From: Topomyia yanbarensis
Taxonomy: Eukaryota > Arthropoda > Insecta > Diptera > Culicidae
NCBI RefSeq assembly: GCF_030247195.1
Contig: NC_080671.1
Location: forward strand, 103,279,845-103,343,844
Reading direction: 5' to 3'
DNA: 64,000 bases
Shown in pieces: positions 38,401-46,531 of this stretch. Positions within the stretch are counted from its first letter, which is position 1, and every line of letters starts with the position of its first letter. A model generated the notes under the pieces. It worked only from the letters and a program-made list of their open reading frames with translations. It had not been told where the DNA came from and made no database searches. The translations under genes and the position numbers were made by a program.

Positions 38401-41400
38401 GTCAACTGCCAATAACTTTCTCTTCAATTTAAAACACTCCCGAAAAGTTGACAAAATATTCCATTTTCACACATCGTCGGAACCCTTCCCCTTCTGTGCA
38501 TAGAAAATGTCCAAAACTATTGATTTTCAACTGCCAACAACATGTCCTTCAATAGTTATTTATTTCTAAACAATTGAAAGTTAGCCGCATCAACTTCAAC
38601 TCCAATAAACGGGAAAGTAACGCATAATGTATCGCGATAACCACCGATGAATTATCGACGATGTCGATGAATACGACGATACATTATCGTTAACGGAGTT
38701 GCCGATGACGTTGAAGGGTGGTTAACGTTATCGACGATGACGATTAATTATCGATTAACAACCCTGGTACGGTGCTGCTTTTAATTTTGCAGTGATCTAA
38801 ATATTGTCTTCATCTCCCCTTTACAACGTGATCATATGCCGAATGGCGGCTCACCCCTAACGTCGCTGGCGAACCTTCGGGCATGGTTCGTTTAGGCTGA
38901 TCGATGTATTATCGACGACGTCCTCCAGACGGGGTGTGCGGGGCCCGTCGGTCGATGTAGCACAATTAACAGTTATGTATAGACTATTATTTTTTGAAGT
39001 GTCCATAGCTCAGTTCGCTTTAAATATCTTCCTGTACTAATCACATTGATCGTCAGTCGAAATTTATAAAAACCACAATTCGTACTAAAAGATACAACAA
39101 ACAATCATTATTTGTATGCGAGGATCAAACAAAAAATCTAGGTTGGGCTGCCTATGCCTTCAAATACGAAATGCCTATTTTAGATCATGTTTGTTCTTTG
39201 TATAACATTTCTTTGGTATGACCAAAAGCTTGGATTGATATGTGTGGTTCGATTTTTTGGATGTTGGAGCAGATTTCTAGCTCTGCCGATCAGCGTAAAA
39301 TTTTGCTATTATTTTTTTATTTTGTCAATGATGTGGCAGGTGACCAATTGCTGCAATGTTCGGAACTTGGACAAGGTTTAGTTTCAAGGGGCCGTTTTTC
39401 GCATAAAATATCGATCCGAATTGCTAATGTAGTTAGTAAAATTTGTATGACTCCTATTGATAGTGTCCATTATAGAAAAGTCGTGGTAGTTGTATACTTT
39501 TACTTTGAAGAGGAAGACTTTTTCTTTTATGAGATAAGTTGAAAAACCCATCAGTATATAAAAGAGTTTACTTACATTTGGGGTCATCAATCCAGCGGTA
39601 TACGGAACCAGAATGCCTGTTGAGAGTAGTGCTCAAATTGCAATAGCTAAATAAAAGAGATAAACTAACCCCGCACTAACCTGTGACTGCACCCAACCCG
39701 TTGACAACAGCCATCAGAAAGCCAGCATAGTTTGGGCTCAGATCGTTCACATTCACCTTGATGCCCGGATAGAAGCCGCCCATGAATGTGACGCATATTG
39801 CAAAATTCATAACTACGAGCACCGTATTGCGTTCGGCGTAGGACGCAGCCATTAGCGCTATCGCCGGGACGATGGAACCGATGGTCGTCCAAATCTTCCT
39901 GGCCACAGTTCTCGACACACAGTTTTTGCTGATTTGGATATCGCAGATCCAGCCACCAAGTACAGAAAATATCCACATGCATAAAAATGGAAAGTAGCAA
40001 AGCATTCCATTGTCCTTGACGGACACTCCCAGGATACTTTTCATGTACTTCGGTAAGTCGGTGGCTATTAGAAAAAATCCCCAATCGTGGCCGAACTGAA
40101 AAAAAAACTGGGCTTGTAATTAATTGATCCATGATTTGTAAACTATAACTTTTTTACATTTTAACGACATTCAATTAGCTAGAGATTACTGGGTAGGGAA
40201 AGTTGGTTGTCACGGTAAAGATGGACACGTCTATAATTACCAGGACACATGTTAGTGAACTCGGGTGATTCGTAGTTATACTGTCCAAGCTCGACCCTCA
40301 TTAATAGAAGACAAAGATTAAGCCCGCACGATATTAAGTCTGTTCTAATGACCCTGCCACTTCTAGTTTTCCGATCTGTTTACTTCACATCCTTGCTCTC
40401 ACTTGAGTACTAAGGCTCTAATTTTCCCTACCCAGTAATCTCTAGCTAATTGAATGTCGTTAAGATGTAAAAAAGAAAATGTGACTAACATAGTCGAAAT
40501 AAAAATGGAAAAAAGCAAACTATAACATATTCCGTATACCTGCCCGGCGACCAGCGCCCAAAAAGGTACACTCTTGGCAATGCTCCGCCACGGAATCGGA
40601 CCAATGTCAGTTTTCTTCTTAGCCTCACTAAAACTACTCAGTAGCTTTTCTTTCTCCTCTTCCTTTATAAACGGATGAGTTTCCGGGCTTTCATATCCGA
40701 GTGTGACCCAAAAAATGTACCATACTACGGCCAACGTTCCCCACACATAGAAAACCATTCTCCAACTGTTCAGTTCCGATAATATAAATCCCGTCCCAAT
40801 TCCTCCTGCTAGAGATCCAATTTGTCCGCCACTGAAAATAAATGAACCCAATCTGCCTCGTTGATGGGGCGGAATCCACTGAGCCACAATAGCACTTAGA
40901 ACCGGAAAAGTAGCCCCTTCGCCGATGCCTTCAATCGCTCTCGTGGCTACCAGTAACGGAGCACCTCCAATATCGATGGCCAACGGAGTCAGCAGTGTGA
41001 GGATAGCCGTAATCAACACGCTCAATCCCAGCATGAGCCGTGGAAACTTATCAGCGATCAGTGCACTGCCGAAGTGGGACACAACGTAGCCCCAGAAGAA
41101 GGCGGAAAGAATAATGCCCTGCACATATTCGTCCCATTCAAAGGCATCACCTTCGATGATTCGTGGCTGGGGTACTTTCGGGTTCAAATTTATGGACTCT
41201 TTCGACAGGACACGACCCTCACTAGCGGTGGTTGCATTGGCCGGGTAAACCATTTCGGTGATGGCCAAGTTCAAACAGATTCGCATCGTATACTGATTGA
41301 CGATCGAAAAGAACGCCAACAGCACTGTCAGGTGTTGCATGGAGATGCACCATACTGGAAGGATTTGGAATGGTTTTGGTAAAATTGCCGAATTCGAGAG

Positions 41401-41452
41401 GCAAAGTCGATTTGTTACCTGTTTGACAGCAGGTCACAAGCTTCGGGTTCAT
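17268..41452 (-). CDS. SLC17-family MFS anion/inorganic phosphate cotransporter, five exons
   Basis: This gene encodes a 12-TM major facilitator of the SLC17 (sialin/VGLUT/Na-phosphate cotransporter) family, expected in a plasma or organelle membrane moving organic anions or phosphate. The spliced CDS is join(17268-17408, 39576-39616, 39681-40095, 40540-41354, 41419-41452) on the complement: 1446 nt, 481 residues. All introns are GT-AG and every phase matches (1, 0, 1, 0). Landmarks are TM1 near residues 17-40, an extracellular loop with sequon N51-A-T, the family signature around R150/E153/G156-E157-G158/P162, a cytoplasmic Lys/Glu-rich loop near 236-260, and a C-terminus ending in a family-typical GxxQPW segment. 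An in-frame TAA lies just upstream of the chosen ATG. Introns 1 and 3 are 64 nt each, intron 2 is 444 nt and carries a MITE, and intron 4 is 22,167 nt. The substrate cannot be set from sequence. Insect paralogues are numerous, so no symbol is given. Confidence 0.93.
17409..18150 (-). other. start of the 22-kb transporter intron (3' end), no gene
   Basis: Intronic DNA between terminal exon 5 and a mariner-like element. Short inverted words TTTTTAGTTGGAC / GTCCAACTAAAAA occur near 17970-18012. Confidence 0.45.
18154..19719. mobile_element. 1566-bp mariner-like non-autonomous element, TA TSD
   Basis: The ends are inverted repeats of about 110 bp (CAGGGTGTTTGGTTCATG, then AAGAACCTCTCGAGGGAT, CTCAACCGTTAC) flanked by TA (18152-18153, 19720-19721). 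The interior is AT-rich and has no DDE transposase. Confidence 0.82.
19970..20085 (+). repeat. dispersed GTTACACGGGT-family repeat
   Basis: The block with CATCAGAAACCGACACTAAC, then TTTTTGTCGGAATAGATTAG, is shared with 35963-36165 and, inverted, with about 48480-48745. A weaker relative lies at 62365-62430. The downstream piece GTGAGAAATTTTGGTGTTTA is also shared with 36.1 kb. Confidence 0.7.
20291..22217. mobile_element. 1.93-kb inverted-repeat element with subterminal AGTACGTAC array
   Basis: GGTATACCTCAATAGTACGT at the left pairs with the complement of the right end (GTACGTACTATCGAGGTATACC). The left subterminal region carries four near-tandem AGTACGTAC/ATTACGTAC units of 16-20 bp. No transposase recognised and no clear TSD. 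Confidence 0.65.
21476..21545. repeat. 35-bp perfect tandem duplication
   Basis: A 35-bp unit containing TGTCCTAGCTCAGCAAGAAC occurs twice in direct tandem, at 21476-21510 and 21511-21545. Confidence 0.9.
22218..23295. other. no gene seen; GGGTGAGATGCCGCACTC motif pair
   Basis: The word GGGTGAGATGCCGCACTC occurs at about 22308-22325 and 22562-22579 in direct orientation. Otherwise AT-rich intronic DNA. Confidence 0.5.
23690..23840 (-). other. weak candidate terminal exon with one TM segment
   Basis: A good acceptor (TGTTCTCTGCAG at about 23826-23837, minus) is followed by an open frame of about 44 codons. These encode [10 protein letters not shown], then a hydrophobic helix ([19 protein letters not shown]), then TAA near 23697. 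The adjoining downstream minus-strand DNA (23660-23410) has a further open frame with [16 protein letters not shown] and a CSC motif. I do not recognise either part and found no upstream exon. It could be a gene remnant or chance. Confidence 0.2.
23845..24465. other. no gene seen
   Basis: Intronic DNA. The part nearest the MITE may include 3' UTR remnants of the SR pseudogene, but this could not be established. Confidence 0.4.
24466..24690. mobile_element. 225-bp MITE abutting the SR pseudogene
   Basis: The ends are a long inverted repeat (GCCYTATTCTGCGCGGCG then TGTGACGTGAGACG), and much of the interior continues the pairing. No coding capacity. No clear target duplication was found. It meets the RS-domain end of the SR pseudogene, so it may have inserted into that copy. 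Confidence 0.8.
24691..25291 (-). pseudogene. processed pseudogene of an SRSF7/9G8/x16-like SR splicing factor
   Basis: Read on the minus strand in shifting frames, this stretch follows the domain order of SRSF7-type factors. An RRM fragment shows LGNNASKQ, then GPLRN, VARNPSG, and [10 protein letters not shown] with [10 protein letters not shown]. Next come a Gly-rich linker, a zinc knuckle and an RS domain ([17 protein letters not shown] and later [14 protein letters not shown]). It is intronless and broken. Stops occur in the first half, after the Gly-rich linker (TAA), and in the RS domain (TGA, TAG). Part of the RRM after ASKQ is missing, and frames change. The final Cys of the C-x2-C-x4-H-x4-C knuckle is Tyr. 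It lies in the transporter's last intron, on the same strand. The live parent gene would nucleate constitutive and alternative splicing and mRNA export. This copy cannot make a full protein. Confidence 0.85.
25295..28870. other. intronic DNA without recognised genes
   Basis: AT-rich, with no coding exon. A short near-tandem array of a 16-17-bp unit (TTATATCGAGGTTAC-like) lies at about 27455-27520. The block from about 28160 (GGGTGTCCCACATCAAATAG) resembles the end of a dispersed element, but no partner end was found. Confidence 0.45.
28876..28897 (-). repeat. 3' tail of the LOA-like LINE, TGATTCC repeats
   Basis: On the minus strand the element ends in about 2.5 copies of TGATTCC rather than poly(A). 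Tandem-repeat tails are usual for this LINE group. Confidence 0.6.
28876..32390 (-). pseudogene. LOA-clade (Lian-like) non-LTR retrotransposon, degenerate
   Basis: Minus strand, in order: AP endonuclease from 32383 ([38 protein letters not shown] near 31960; DITLCSDRI); linker; RT from about 31200 ([23 protein letters not shown] at 30790; [27 protein letters not shown]; catalytic YGFADDYQI near 30415); connector [17 protein letters not shown]; RNase H with [15 protein letters not shown] near 29680; and a terminal C-x2-C-x8-H-x4-C knuckle near 29270. Frameshifts and stops divide it into at least seven pieces. There is no ORF1, so it is probably 5'-truncated. APE, RT plus RNase H and these motifs fit LOA elements such as Lian of Aedes. 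Confidence 0.85.
32395..32880. other. no gene seen
   Basis: Flank between the LINE and the hAT element. Nothing recognised. Confidence 0.4.
32890..35101. mobile_element. hAT-type element (2.2 kb), 8-bp TSD GACACGAT
   Basis: The termini TAGGGTTGGGA and, complemented, TAGGGTTGGGAAAACCG are inverted. ACCGGTTTT-rich subterminal repeats occur at both ends. GACACGAT lies at 32882-32889 and 35102-35109, an exact 8-bp duplication. No hAT transposase frame is present, so it is non-autonomous. A second hAT-type element is nested inside. Confidence 0.9.
33689..34579. mobile_element. nested hAT-type MITE (891 bp), 8-bp TSD ATGGGTAT
   Basis: The inverted ends (TAGAGTGGGACA / complement of TGTCCCACCCTA) extend for about 200 bp (e.g. 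GTTTAAAGTTTACATGGGAT on the left arm). ATGGGTAT lies at 33681-33688 and 34580-34587. A central open frame (33910-34161) has no known domain. Confidence 0.9.
35110..35960. other. no gene recognised
   Basis: 35120-35590 is GC-richer than its surroundings and includes CCTACGACATGGGAGCACGA on the plus strand. This resembles a LINE or other repeat remnant, but I cannot name it. Confidence 0.35.
35963..36165 (+). repeat. dispersed GTTACACGGGT-family repeat, copy 2
   Basis: It shares CATCAGAAACCGACACTAAC with the copy at 20 kb, and CCTCCTTAGGGTGAAATATAGC with the complement of the copy at 48.5 kb. It contains an A17 run at about 36071-36088. Confidence 0.65.
36170..38125. other. intronic AT-rich DNA, no gene
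   Basis: No recognisable exon, RNA or repeat boundary was found in this stretch. Confidence 0.45.
38130..38565. repeat. tandem array of about four diverged 108-125-bp units
   Basis: Each unit has TTGAAAATGTCCAAAACT, then TTTTCAACTGCCAA, then CCAAAAGTTGA-like and CATCGTCG segments. The word TTGAAAAT(G) recurs at 38156, 38264, 38376 and about 38501. Confidence 0.75.
38590..38765. repeat. CGATGA/ATTATCG-rich low-complexity block
   Basis: Imperfect repetition of ATTATCGACGATG and CGTTAACG-like words in both orientations. A single related ATTATCGACGACG word recurs at about 38907. Confidence 0.6.
38770..39570. other. intronic DNA before exon 4, no gene
   Basis: A small GC-rich patch at 38820-38960 is otherwise surrounded by AT-rich sequence. 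Nothing recognised. Confidence 0.4.
39576..39616 (-). CDS. SLC17 transporter, coding exon 4 (41 nt)
   Basis: This micro-exon encodes [14 protein letters not shown], the conserved Gly/Pro turn and helix before the last extracellular loop. It is bounded by CAACAG and GTAAGT. It restores phase 0, exactly as the last exon needs. Confidence 0.9.
39681..40095 (-). CDS. SLC17 transporter, coding exon 3 (TM7 to about TM11)
   Basis: The acceptor follows a T-rich tract (TTTTTCAG|TTCGG). The exon begins with the family-typical FGHDWGF block, followed by [12 protein letters not shown] and [10 protein letters not shown]. It encodes residues 284-421 plus the first base of G422. The donor is ACAG|GTTAGT. 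Confidence 0.93.
40149..40474. mobile_element. MITE with 54-bp inverted repeats in transporter intron 2
   Basis: The ends 40149-40202 and 40421-40474 are near-perfect inverted repeats (about one mismatch in the outer 50 bp). They share ATTCAATTAGCTAGAGATTA and a terminal run of CTTTTTTACAT. The core has no coding capacity. The transcribed intron would fold into a long hairpin. Confidence 0.85.
40540..41354 (-). CDS. SLC17 transporter, coding exon 2 (TM1 to about TM7)
   Basis: The exon runs from acceptor CTTCCAG|TATGG to donor GGGCAG|GTATAC and encodes residues 12-283. It contains TM1, the long glycosylatable loop, TM2-TM6 and the central cytoplasmic loop, including GIGEG and the [10 protein letters not shown] stretch after TM4. 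The frame stays open about 140 nt into intron 2, but the protein similarity stops exactly at the donor. Confidence 0.93.
41419..41452 (-). CDS. SLC17 transporter, coding exon 1
   Basis: This short first coding exon carries the start codon and 11 codons plus one base (cytoplasmic N-terminus). The donor is CAG|GTAAC. The reading frame is closed upstream by TAA 12-14 nt into the ATT-ATT-GTG region, which supports ATG at 41452. Initiation at the internal ATG at 41340 (start of TM1) is possible but would lose the well-placed splice junction. Confidence 0.82.
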
Positions 41453-41585
41453 TATGGGCACAATAATCAGTTAGGAATTCGTAAAGTTTGGTATTTGCAT
41501 GGCATACTGCGTCGTTCGAATGATGTGGTAGGTGATAGTTCAGTCTGAGTCGCGCTTTTTGTCCCAAGTCGTTGCCACGCTATCG

Positions 41586-41593
41586 TATTTATA
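41586..41593 (-). promoter_or_regulatory. candidate TATA box of the transporter
   Basis: TATAAATA on the minus strand lies about 140 nt upstream of the start codon, with an initiator-like TCAGAC about 47 nt downstream. The spacing is longer than ideal, so an alternative start nearer 41562 is possible. An upstream untranslated exon cannot be excluded. Confidence 0.4.
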
Positions 41594-41599
41594 GGTACG

Positions 41600-42512
41600 T
41601 CAGATTTCCCTTCGTTGGGAAGCACCGACAAACCGATCTAATAAACAAATCTAACTGCCATGCAGATGGTATCGAAACCGAAAAGTCGAAACAGACAAAG
41701 AAGCTTGCAATAATAATGACACCAGTTATGCTACTCCAGTCCCCTCCAGCGCTAGAGAACGATAGAACGAAAAACGGCGCAATTTCTCGCAGATACTGTT
41801 CGACCGTACTGGTTTCCTGTTAGAAACACACCATGCGTCATTTTGACTGACGTAGCCAACCGACAGCTGTCAGTTGCGAATTACGGATCCTCTTCAGTTT
41901 GCCATTTGACTACGGCTGGTACTGATGAGGACCATCTCACAGTAAATGGGTATCCTTTTTCCATCAACAGTGGTAATCATCATTAGGACTGTGCAGTTAT
42001 TCTGATTGAGACAAATCGTCACTCATTGCTTCGGTACAATTTTTACAGCGAATTACCTGCGTGCGAGCGTCGTTAGTTTTCATCCCTGTTATCGCATCAT
42101 CAAAATCGATATCGAAAAAAGGGGAACCATGCGCCCGGTTACTGCCAGAGGAGGTCTATCGTTGTTGAGATCGGATTTCAGTGACAAGTCTAATGAATGG
42201 CAGCAGGCAGACCTGCTCGCGTATGATTAGTTATTGCTCGTGTTTGTAATAAACAAATTGATTCGAAAGTCACAGCCGAATTTAGGAAGACATAACATTT
42301 ATGTTTACACCTATATAGTTCGTTTTAGGTATATTTTTAGCCGATGTGTAGATTGTCTTGAAATTAGGATTACTTCTGTGGTTTAGCTGTTCAGTATAGT
42401 GGTCTTGGACAAATGATCTACAAAACTGGAAAACAATTAATATGAAGTAAATTAACTAATTAAAAAAGCAGTTATCTTGGAAAACGAAAAAGAACTTTTT
42501 TGTTGGCCAAAA
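41600..42512. other. upstream flank of transporter, no gene seen
   Basis: This is moderately GC-rich up to about 42.2 kb, then AT-rich. No repeat boundary or coding exon was recognised. It probably holds the regulatory flank of the SLC17 gene. Confidence 0.4.
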
Positions 42513-43389
42513 TCAAGGGACAGCCCTATGGGTTTGTACGAACTTTAGACGTAGGACTACACTACTTAATGTGAAATATTTTATTTCTTAGTAAATTTAT
42601 AATAAATCACATATATTTCTTTCGCACAGTTTAAGTTTCAACATCGAATGTTACATATTGAACAAAACCGTTTTGCTTTTCAGGACATTTCTAGAGAAAA
42701 TTTTCAATAGGACGTAAGTAACAATTTATAAAAAATATAATTTATAATTTATAATTTATAACAAATAATAATTTTATTTTATTTGTAGTAGACGATAGAG
42801 TTCGATTAAACTTATTTAAGAAGATCTGAAGAAAGAAGACAGAAAACTGCGACCGAAAACCTAACATATATCTGGAATAGTTTCAAGTTTTTATGGGACA
42901 ATCTCAACCTTGAATAATTGTAAAAGCTTTTCGATTGTGTGTGGTAAAAACCTCGGACCGGAGAAGAAAAATCAAGTTTTAGATATTATAGTCACGTTAT
43001 TGTAACTTTCTTAAAGTACACATATAAATTTAGCGAATGCAGTGATCTTAATAATATATCGAAGTAATTATTAATATAGCGGACCGAAAATAATTTTATA
43101 TATGTGCTTCGAAACGTTTTTTGCAACGGTTTTTTGAGCGCAAGTGCATAAATAGGCTTTGTAGTATGTAATATCAAAAACAAAAGTGGGATAGGTTGAG
43201 CGGGAATGAATCACGTGGAAGCAAGCGAACGTACAAAATAATAAAACTTCGTTGCGCTTTCCATCGATTCGCGTAAATTTGTTGCTAAGTTTCCATCTTT
43301 GCGCCACGAAAGCACAGGTTGCTATCTGCTACACGCATGCAATCGCAATCAAATTAGATATACACAATCGCCTCAAACATTGAACCCAG

Positions 43390-44205
43390 GTAGTAAACAG
43401 CAATTGCAATCAACTAGTATATAAAAATTGATAGGCCGCTATTTTTAATACAAAAATAATCACTAAATAATTATAATACATATAGTTGAGACCAATTATA
43501 TTGTCTATTTATTTAACTCTATTTTATATTCTTCTTGATGAAAATTAACGATGAATCGTCTACCTGTTCAATAATGAAAAAAGAATTAGAATCAGGCAAC
43601 ATACCATTGAGATATGGTTTTTTGAAGTAAACATTCCAACTTTCATCTATTTTTTTTAATTTACACATTATATTTAACGTTTGGTAGACAACCCTATTTC
43701 CATATTTTTTCAGTGCACCATATAAATAACACCTTTCGTGCATTATATTTATGTAATTAAATGGTAAGGTTTTCCTTTAAAAGTCGCGACACGTATAAAC
43801 GATCTAAATAGTCAATGGACAAACATGGATTCACGCTTGAAGTCTGGTAGAAAACCCATCTATGACCGCATACCACATCCAAACCGTTATAACTTTCGAT
43901 TGCGTCAATGAAATATTTTCAAACTTGCAAGGGATATACTTGATTACTATATCCTTCGAATTCCATGTACTAAATAAGTAGACAAATATTTTTTTGTTTA
44001 TAGAGATTGGACCAAACCCGTGGGTGTTGGCTGGTAGCCTTATGAAACGTATCATAAAACTTCAAATCGCCATATATCTCGAATCCCTCGATGGATCATT
44101 TTGAAATTCACTGAGAAGATGCTTGGATACTGTATCTTTCGAATGCCGTATGCCAAATTTATGGTCATTTTTTTTTAGTTAATAACGGTTTTAGGAACAC
44201 CGTGA
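43390..44205 (+). mobile_element. solo arm of the 2-kb-region foldback family
   Basis: Co-linear with the right arm of the foldback at 2048-6867 but lacking the CACTA-like insertion: the target reads GTCGCGACACGTATAAACG near 43785. It ends with GGTTTTAGGAACACCGTG. Confidence 0.8.
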
Positions 44206-44500
44206 GGTGAAATGAACCTTGAGCGGACTCAGCCATCAATTATTTCACACAGCAAAGGAAAAATAAAACATTAAACCCAAGCGAACGGTGTATGGTTGTA
44301 CAATGCTCGAATCACACAGCTGTGTGAGTACATCGTACCCGTACACGCATGGAAGATACGCATCAAGCAAAATGAGTCAACGCTAGTGATGATGAGTGGA
44401 GCGAAAGAGACAACTAGTACCACGACGCTATGTTAACCGTGTTTGCACATGGAGTTCGACTGTATAAGCGATTTTGTGCACGTGTTTAATACGAAAGATT

Positions 44501-45184
44501 GTACCGTAAAATCACCGGGGTAAGTTTGATCAAATGAGACTTTTTTCAGTAACGTACGATAAGATGATTTTCTGTAACAAAATCATCACAACAAGATGTA
44601 TTCTAAACATATTCTGCATCTATCGACAGAAATTATTTCGTCATTTAATGTACTTTTTATGATCACAAATTCAAATTGGAAATGATGCAACTCTTGTATA
44701 TTATTGAAATAAATCAATTTCAATTAAACTGATCACTTATTTAGAAACCGTAAATATTTTTGTCCAAAAATTCATTTTGAAAATCCGAGATTTTTTGTTA
44801 TTAACTATTTAATTTCGACTATTTCCCGAAAAAGTTCGATAAAAGATAAAAGCTCCTTCTGGGCAATTTTGTTTTCTTTCGAGACGTCAGAATATCGGGC
44901 CATGAAATTGCCTTCAGATATGCAACATTTCAAGCGTTATATCTCATTTCGATAGATATATGTTGCTGATCAAAGTTACCCCGAAAACAACAAATGAAAA
45001 TTTACAACAGAGTAATTTTATTTTTATAGCAAAATGAAATAAAATACCCAACAATTTGAACATTTTCAATCTATGGGTAGCAGTACTTGTTTTAAAAATG
45101 CAATCAATTATATCTATTTGATTTGAAGCTAGTTATTCGGAAAACTTTTGAAAAAGTGATCAATGTTTCCCCATTTTACGGTAC
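44501..45184. mobile_element. 684-bp MITE-like element with GTACCGTAAAAT ends
   Basis: GTACCGTAAAAT at the left is inverted at the right (ATTTTACGGTAC). Diverged GGGTAAGTTTGATC-like sequence follows inside. The core is AT-rich and non-coding. Confidence 0.6.
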
Positions 45185-45983
45185 ATCAAATGTGTGTTTG
45201 AAACGAGCACAGCACAAGGGAAAGTATGATGCTTAATCGGACAAGCTCACTCGCCTGTTGAACGGTACTACGTGGCGTACTTCCACAGCCCAACTTATCA
45301 GTCTGCTACACTGGCTGTAGAAGCACGCAGCGCAGTTGTCTGCTCGTCGTTCCACAGGCAATTGAGCTTGTCCGACTAAATCTGTTTCTTAAATAGTCGG
45401 TAATGACTTCATTCATAGAAGCGCAGTGTGCTAGGTACATAAATCTGTCGTGCCGGGTTTGGGAAGCGCTACCTTCTGTATGAAAATACGTAGAATTTTG
45501 ACTATGTTATACATTATTTAAATTTTTAAAGCCATAATATCAAAAATCTATGGGTTTATCCATTGGAATCTGTTCTTAGAAGTATTTTTGAGCGATATGT
45601 GTAAAAATTTCGAAAACTTATCGTGAAATGGCTGAATTATAGGCGTTTAAAATTGGACTACTTTTCGTTACATACCATTTTTGTGGAATTTACAAAGTGC
45701 ACCCCCGTATTGAAAACAAAGACGTAGTCCTACGTCAAAAAACGTGTTTTTCGGCGACTTTTAACGAAATTTGTAGCTTATTTGGTTTGAACAAATTATT
45801 GAGAAAAGGTTAAAGAAGACTATTTCGCACCACCAAAGACAATGGTCAAGAAATAAGGTGCGCTTTAAACTTTTGCTCCAGCCAGTGCGAAGCGAACGAC
45901 AAAAAAATGTTTTATATTGTGTGCCTTGTCTGAAGCACAAAAGAAACTGTTACTATAATTCTTGCTGTAGTAATCTGTCGAGA

Positions 45984-46507
45984 GACGGTTGGTTGAGTGG
46001 TAAGCGTGACCGCCACTCATTCCAGTTGGCCTGGGTTCAATTCCAGCCGAGGTCGTTGAGATTTTTCTGAGGTGAAAAAATCTGTGGTCGCGTCTTCCTT
46101 CGGAAGCGAAGTAAAGCCGTTGGTCCCCGGTCCATGAAATTGGTGGATCGATATCTAGTCCAGGTAGTGGAATCACCTCTCTAGCGTCGGTAAAGAAGAA
46201 GTATATCCAACTTCTATACTCTACTAACAAAAATATCCTCCTCCCGTGATACTTGTGGAGTGCGCAGTAGTATATACGGCCTCTAGCAAAAGCAAGTATC
46301 GGACTAACAATTCCTTCCCTTTCCTTCCGCGATCTGGCCGGCGCCGGTATTGATCAGAAACACTTTAGGATTACCAGGAGTTGCACATTGAAAGATGTTT
46401 CGCTAATCCCAAGCATAATTATCTACTGTTTCTCTGTGCAACTTCAGCTAGTCCCGATCGATAACGGAGTAGCAGCCAGGGGTGGTCGCACAAGCTCAAG
46501 CTCGAGC
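45984..46507 (+). mobile_element. tRNA-derived SINE (524 bp) with 24-bp target duplication
   Basis: A tRNA-like head carries an A-box-like TTGGTTGAGTGG (near 45989) and an exact B box GGTTCAATTCC (46034-46044). A tRNA-unrelated body with CCTTCCCTTTCCTTCC follows. The direct repeat TCTTGCTGTAGTAATCTGTC-GAGA flanks it at 45960-45983 and 46508-46531. The family resembles Feilai-type mosquito SINEs in layout, but identity was not checked. Confidence 0.82.
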
Positions 46508-46531
46508 TCTTGCTGTAGTAATCTGTCGAGA

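Noticed and set aside
38130..38565. CRISPR-like array
   Set aside because: Units are long, diverged and without spacer/repeat structure, and the genome is eukaryotic.
40399..40539. Read-through extension of the transporter past exon 2
   Set aside because: It runs into the intron-2 MITE. The SLC17 similarity stops at the GT donor and continues exactly at 40095 in phase.
45984..46060. Functional tRNA gene
   Set aside because: The B box is perfect, but no proper acceptor stem or cloverleaf was found. It is the head of a SINE with a 24-bp target duplication.
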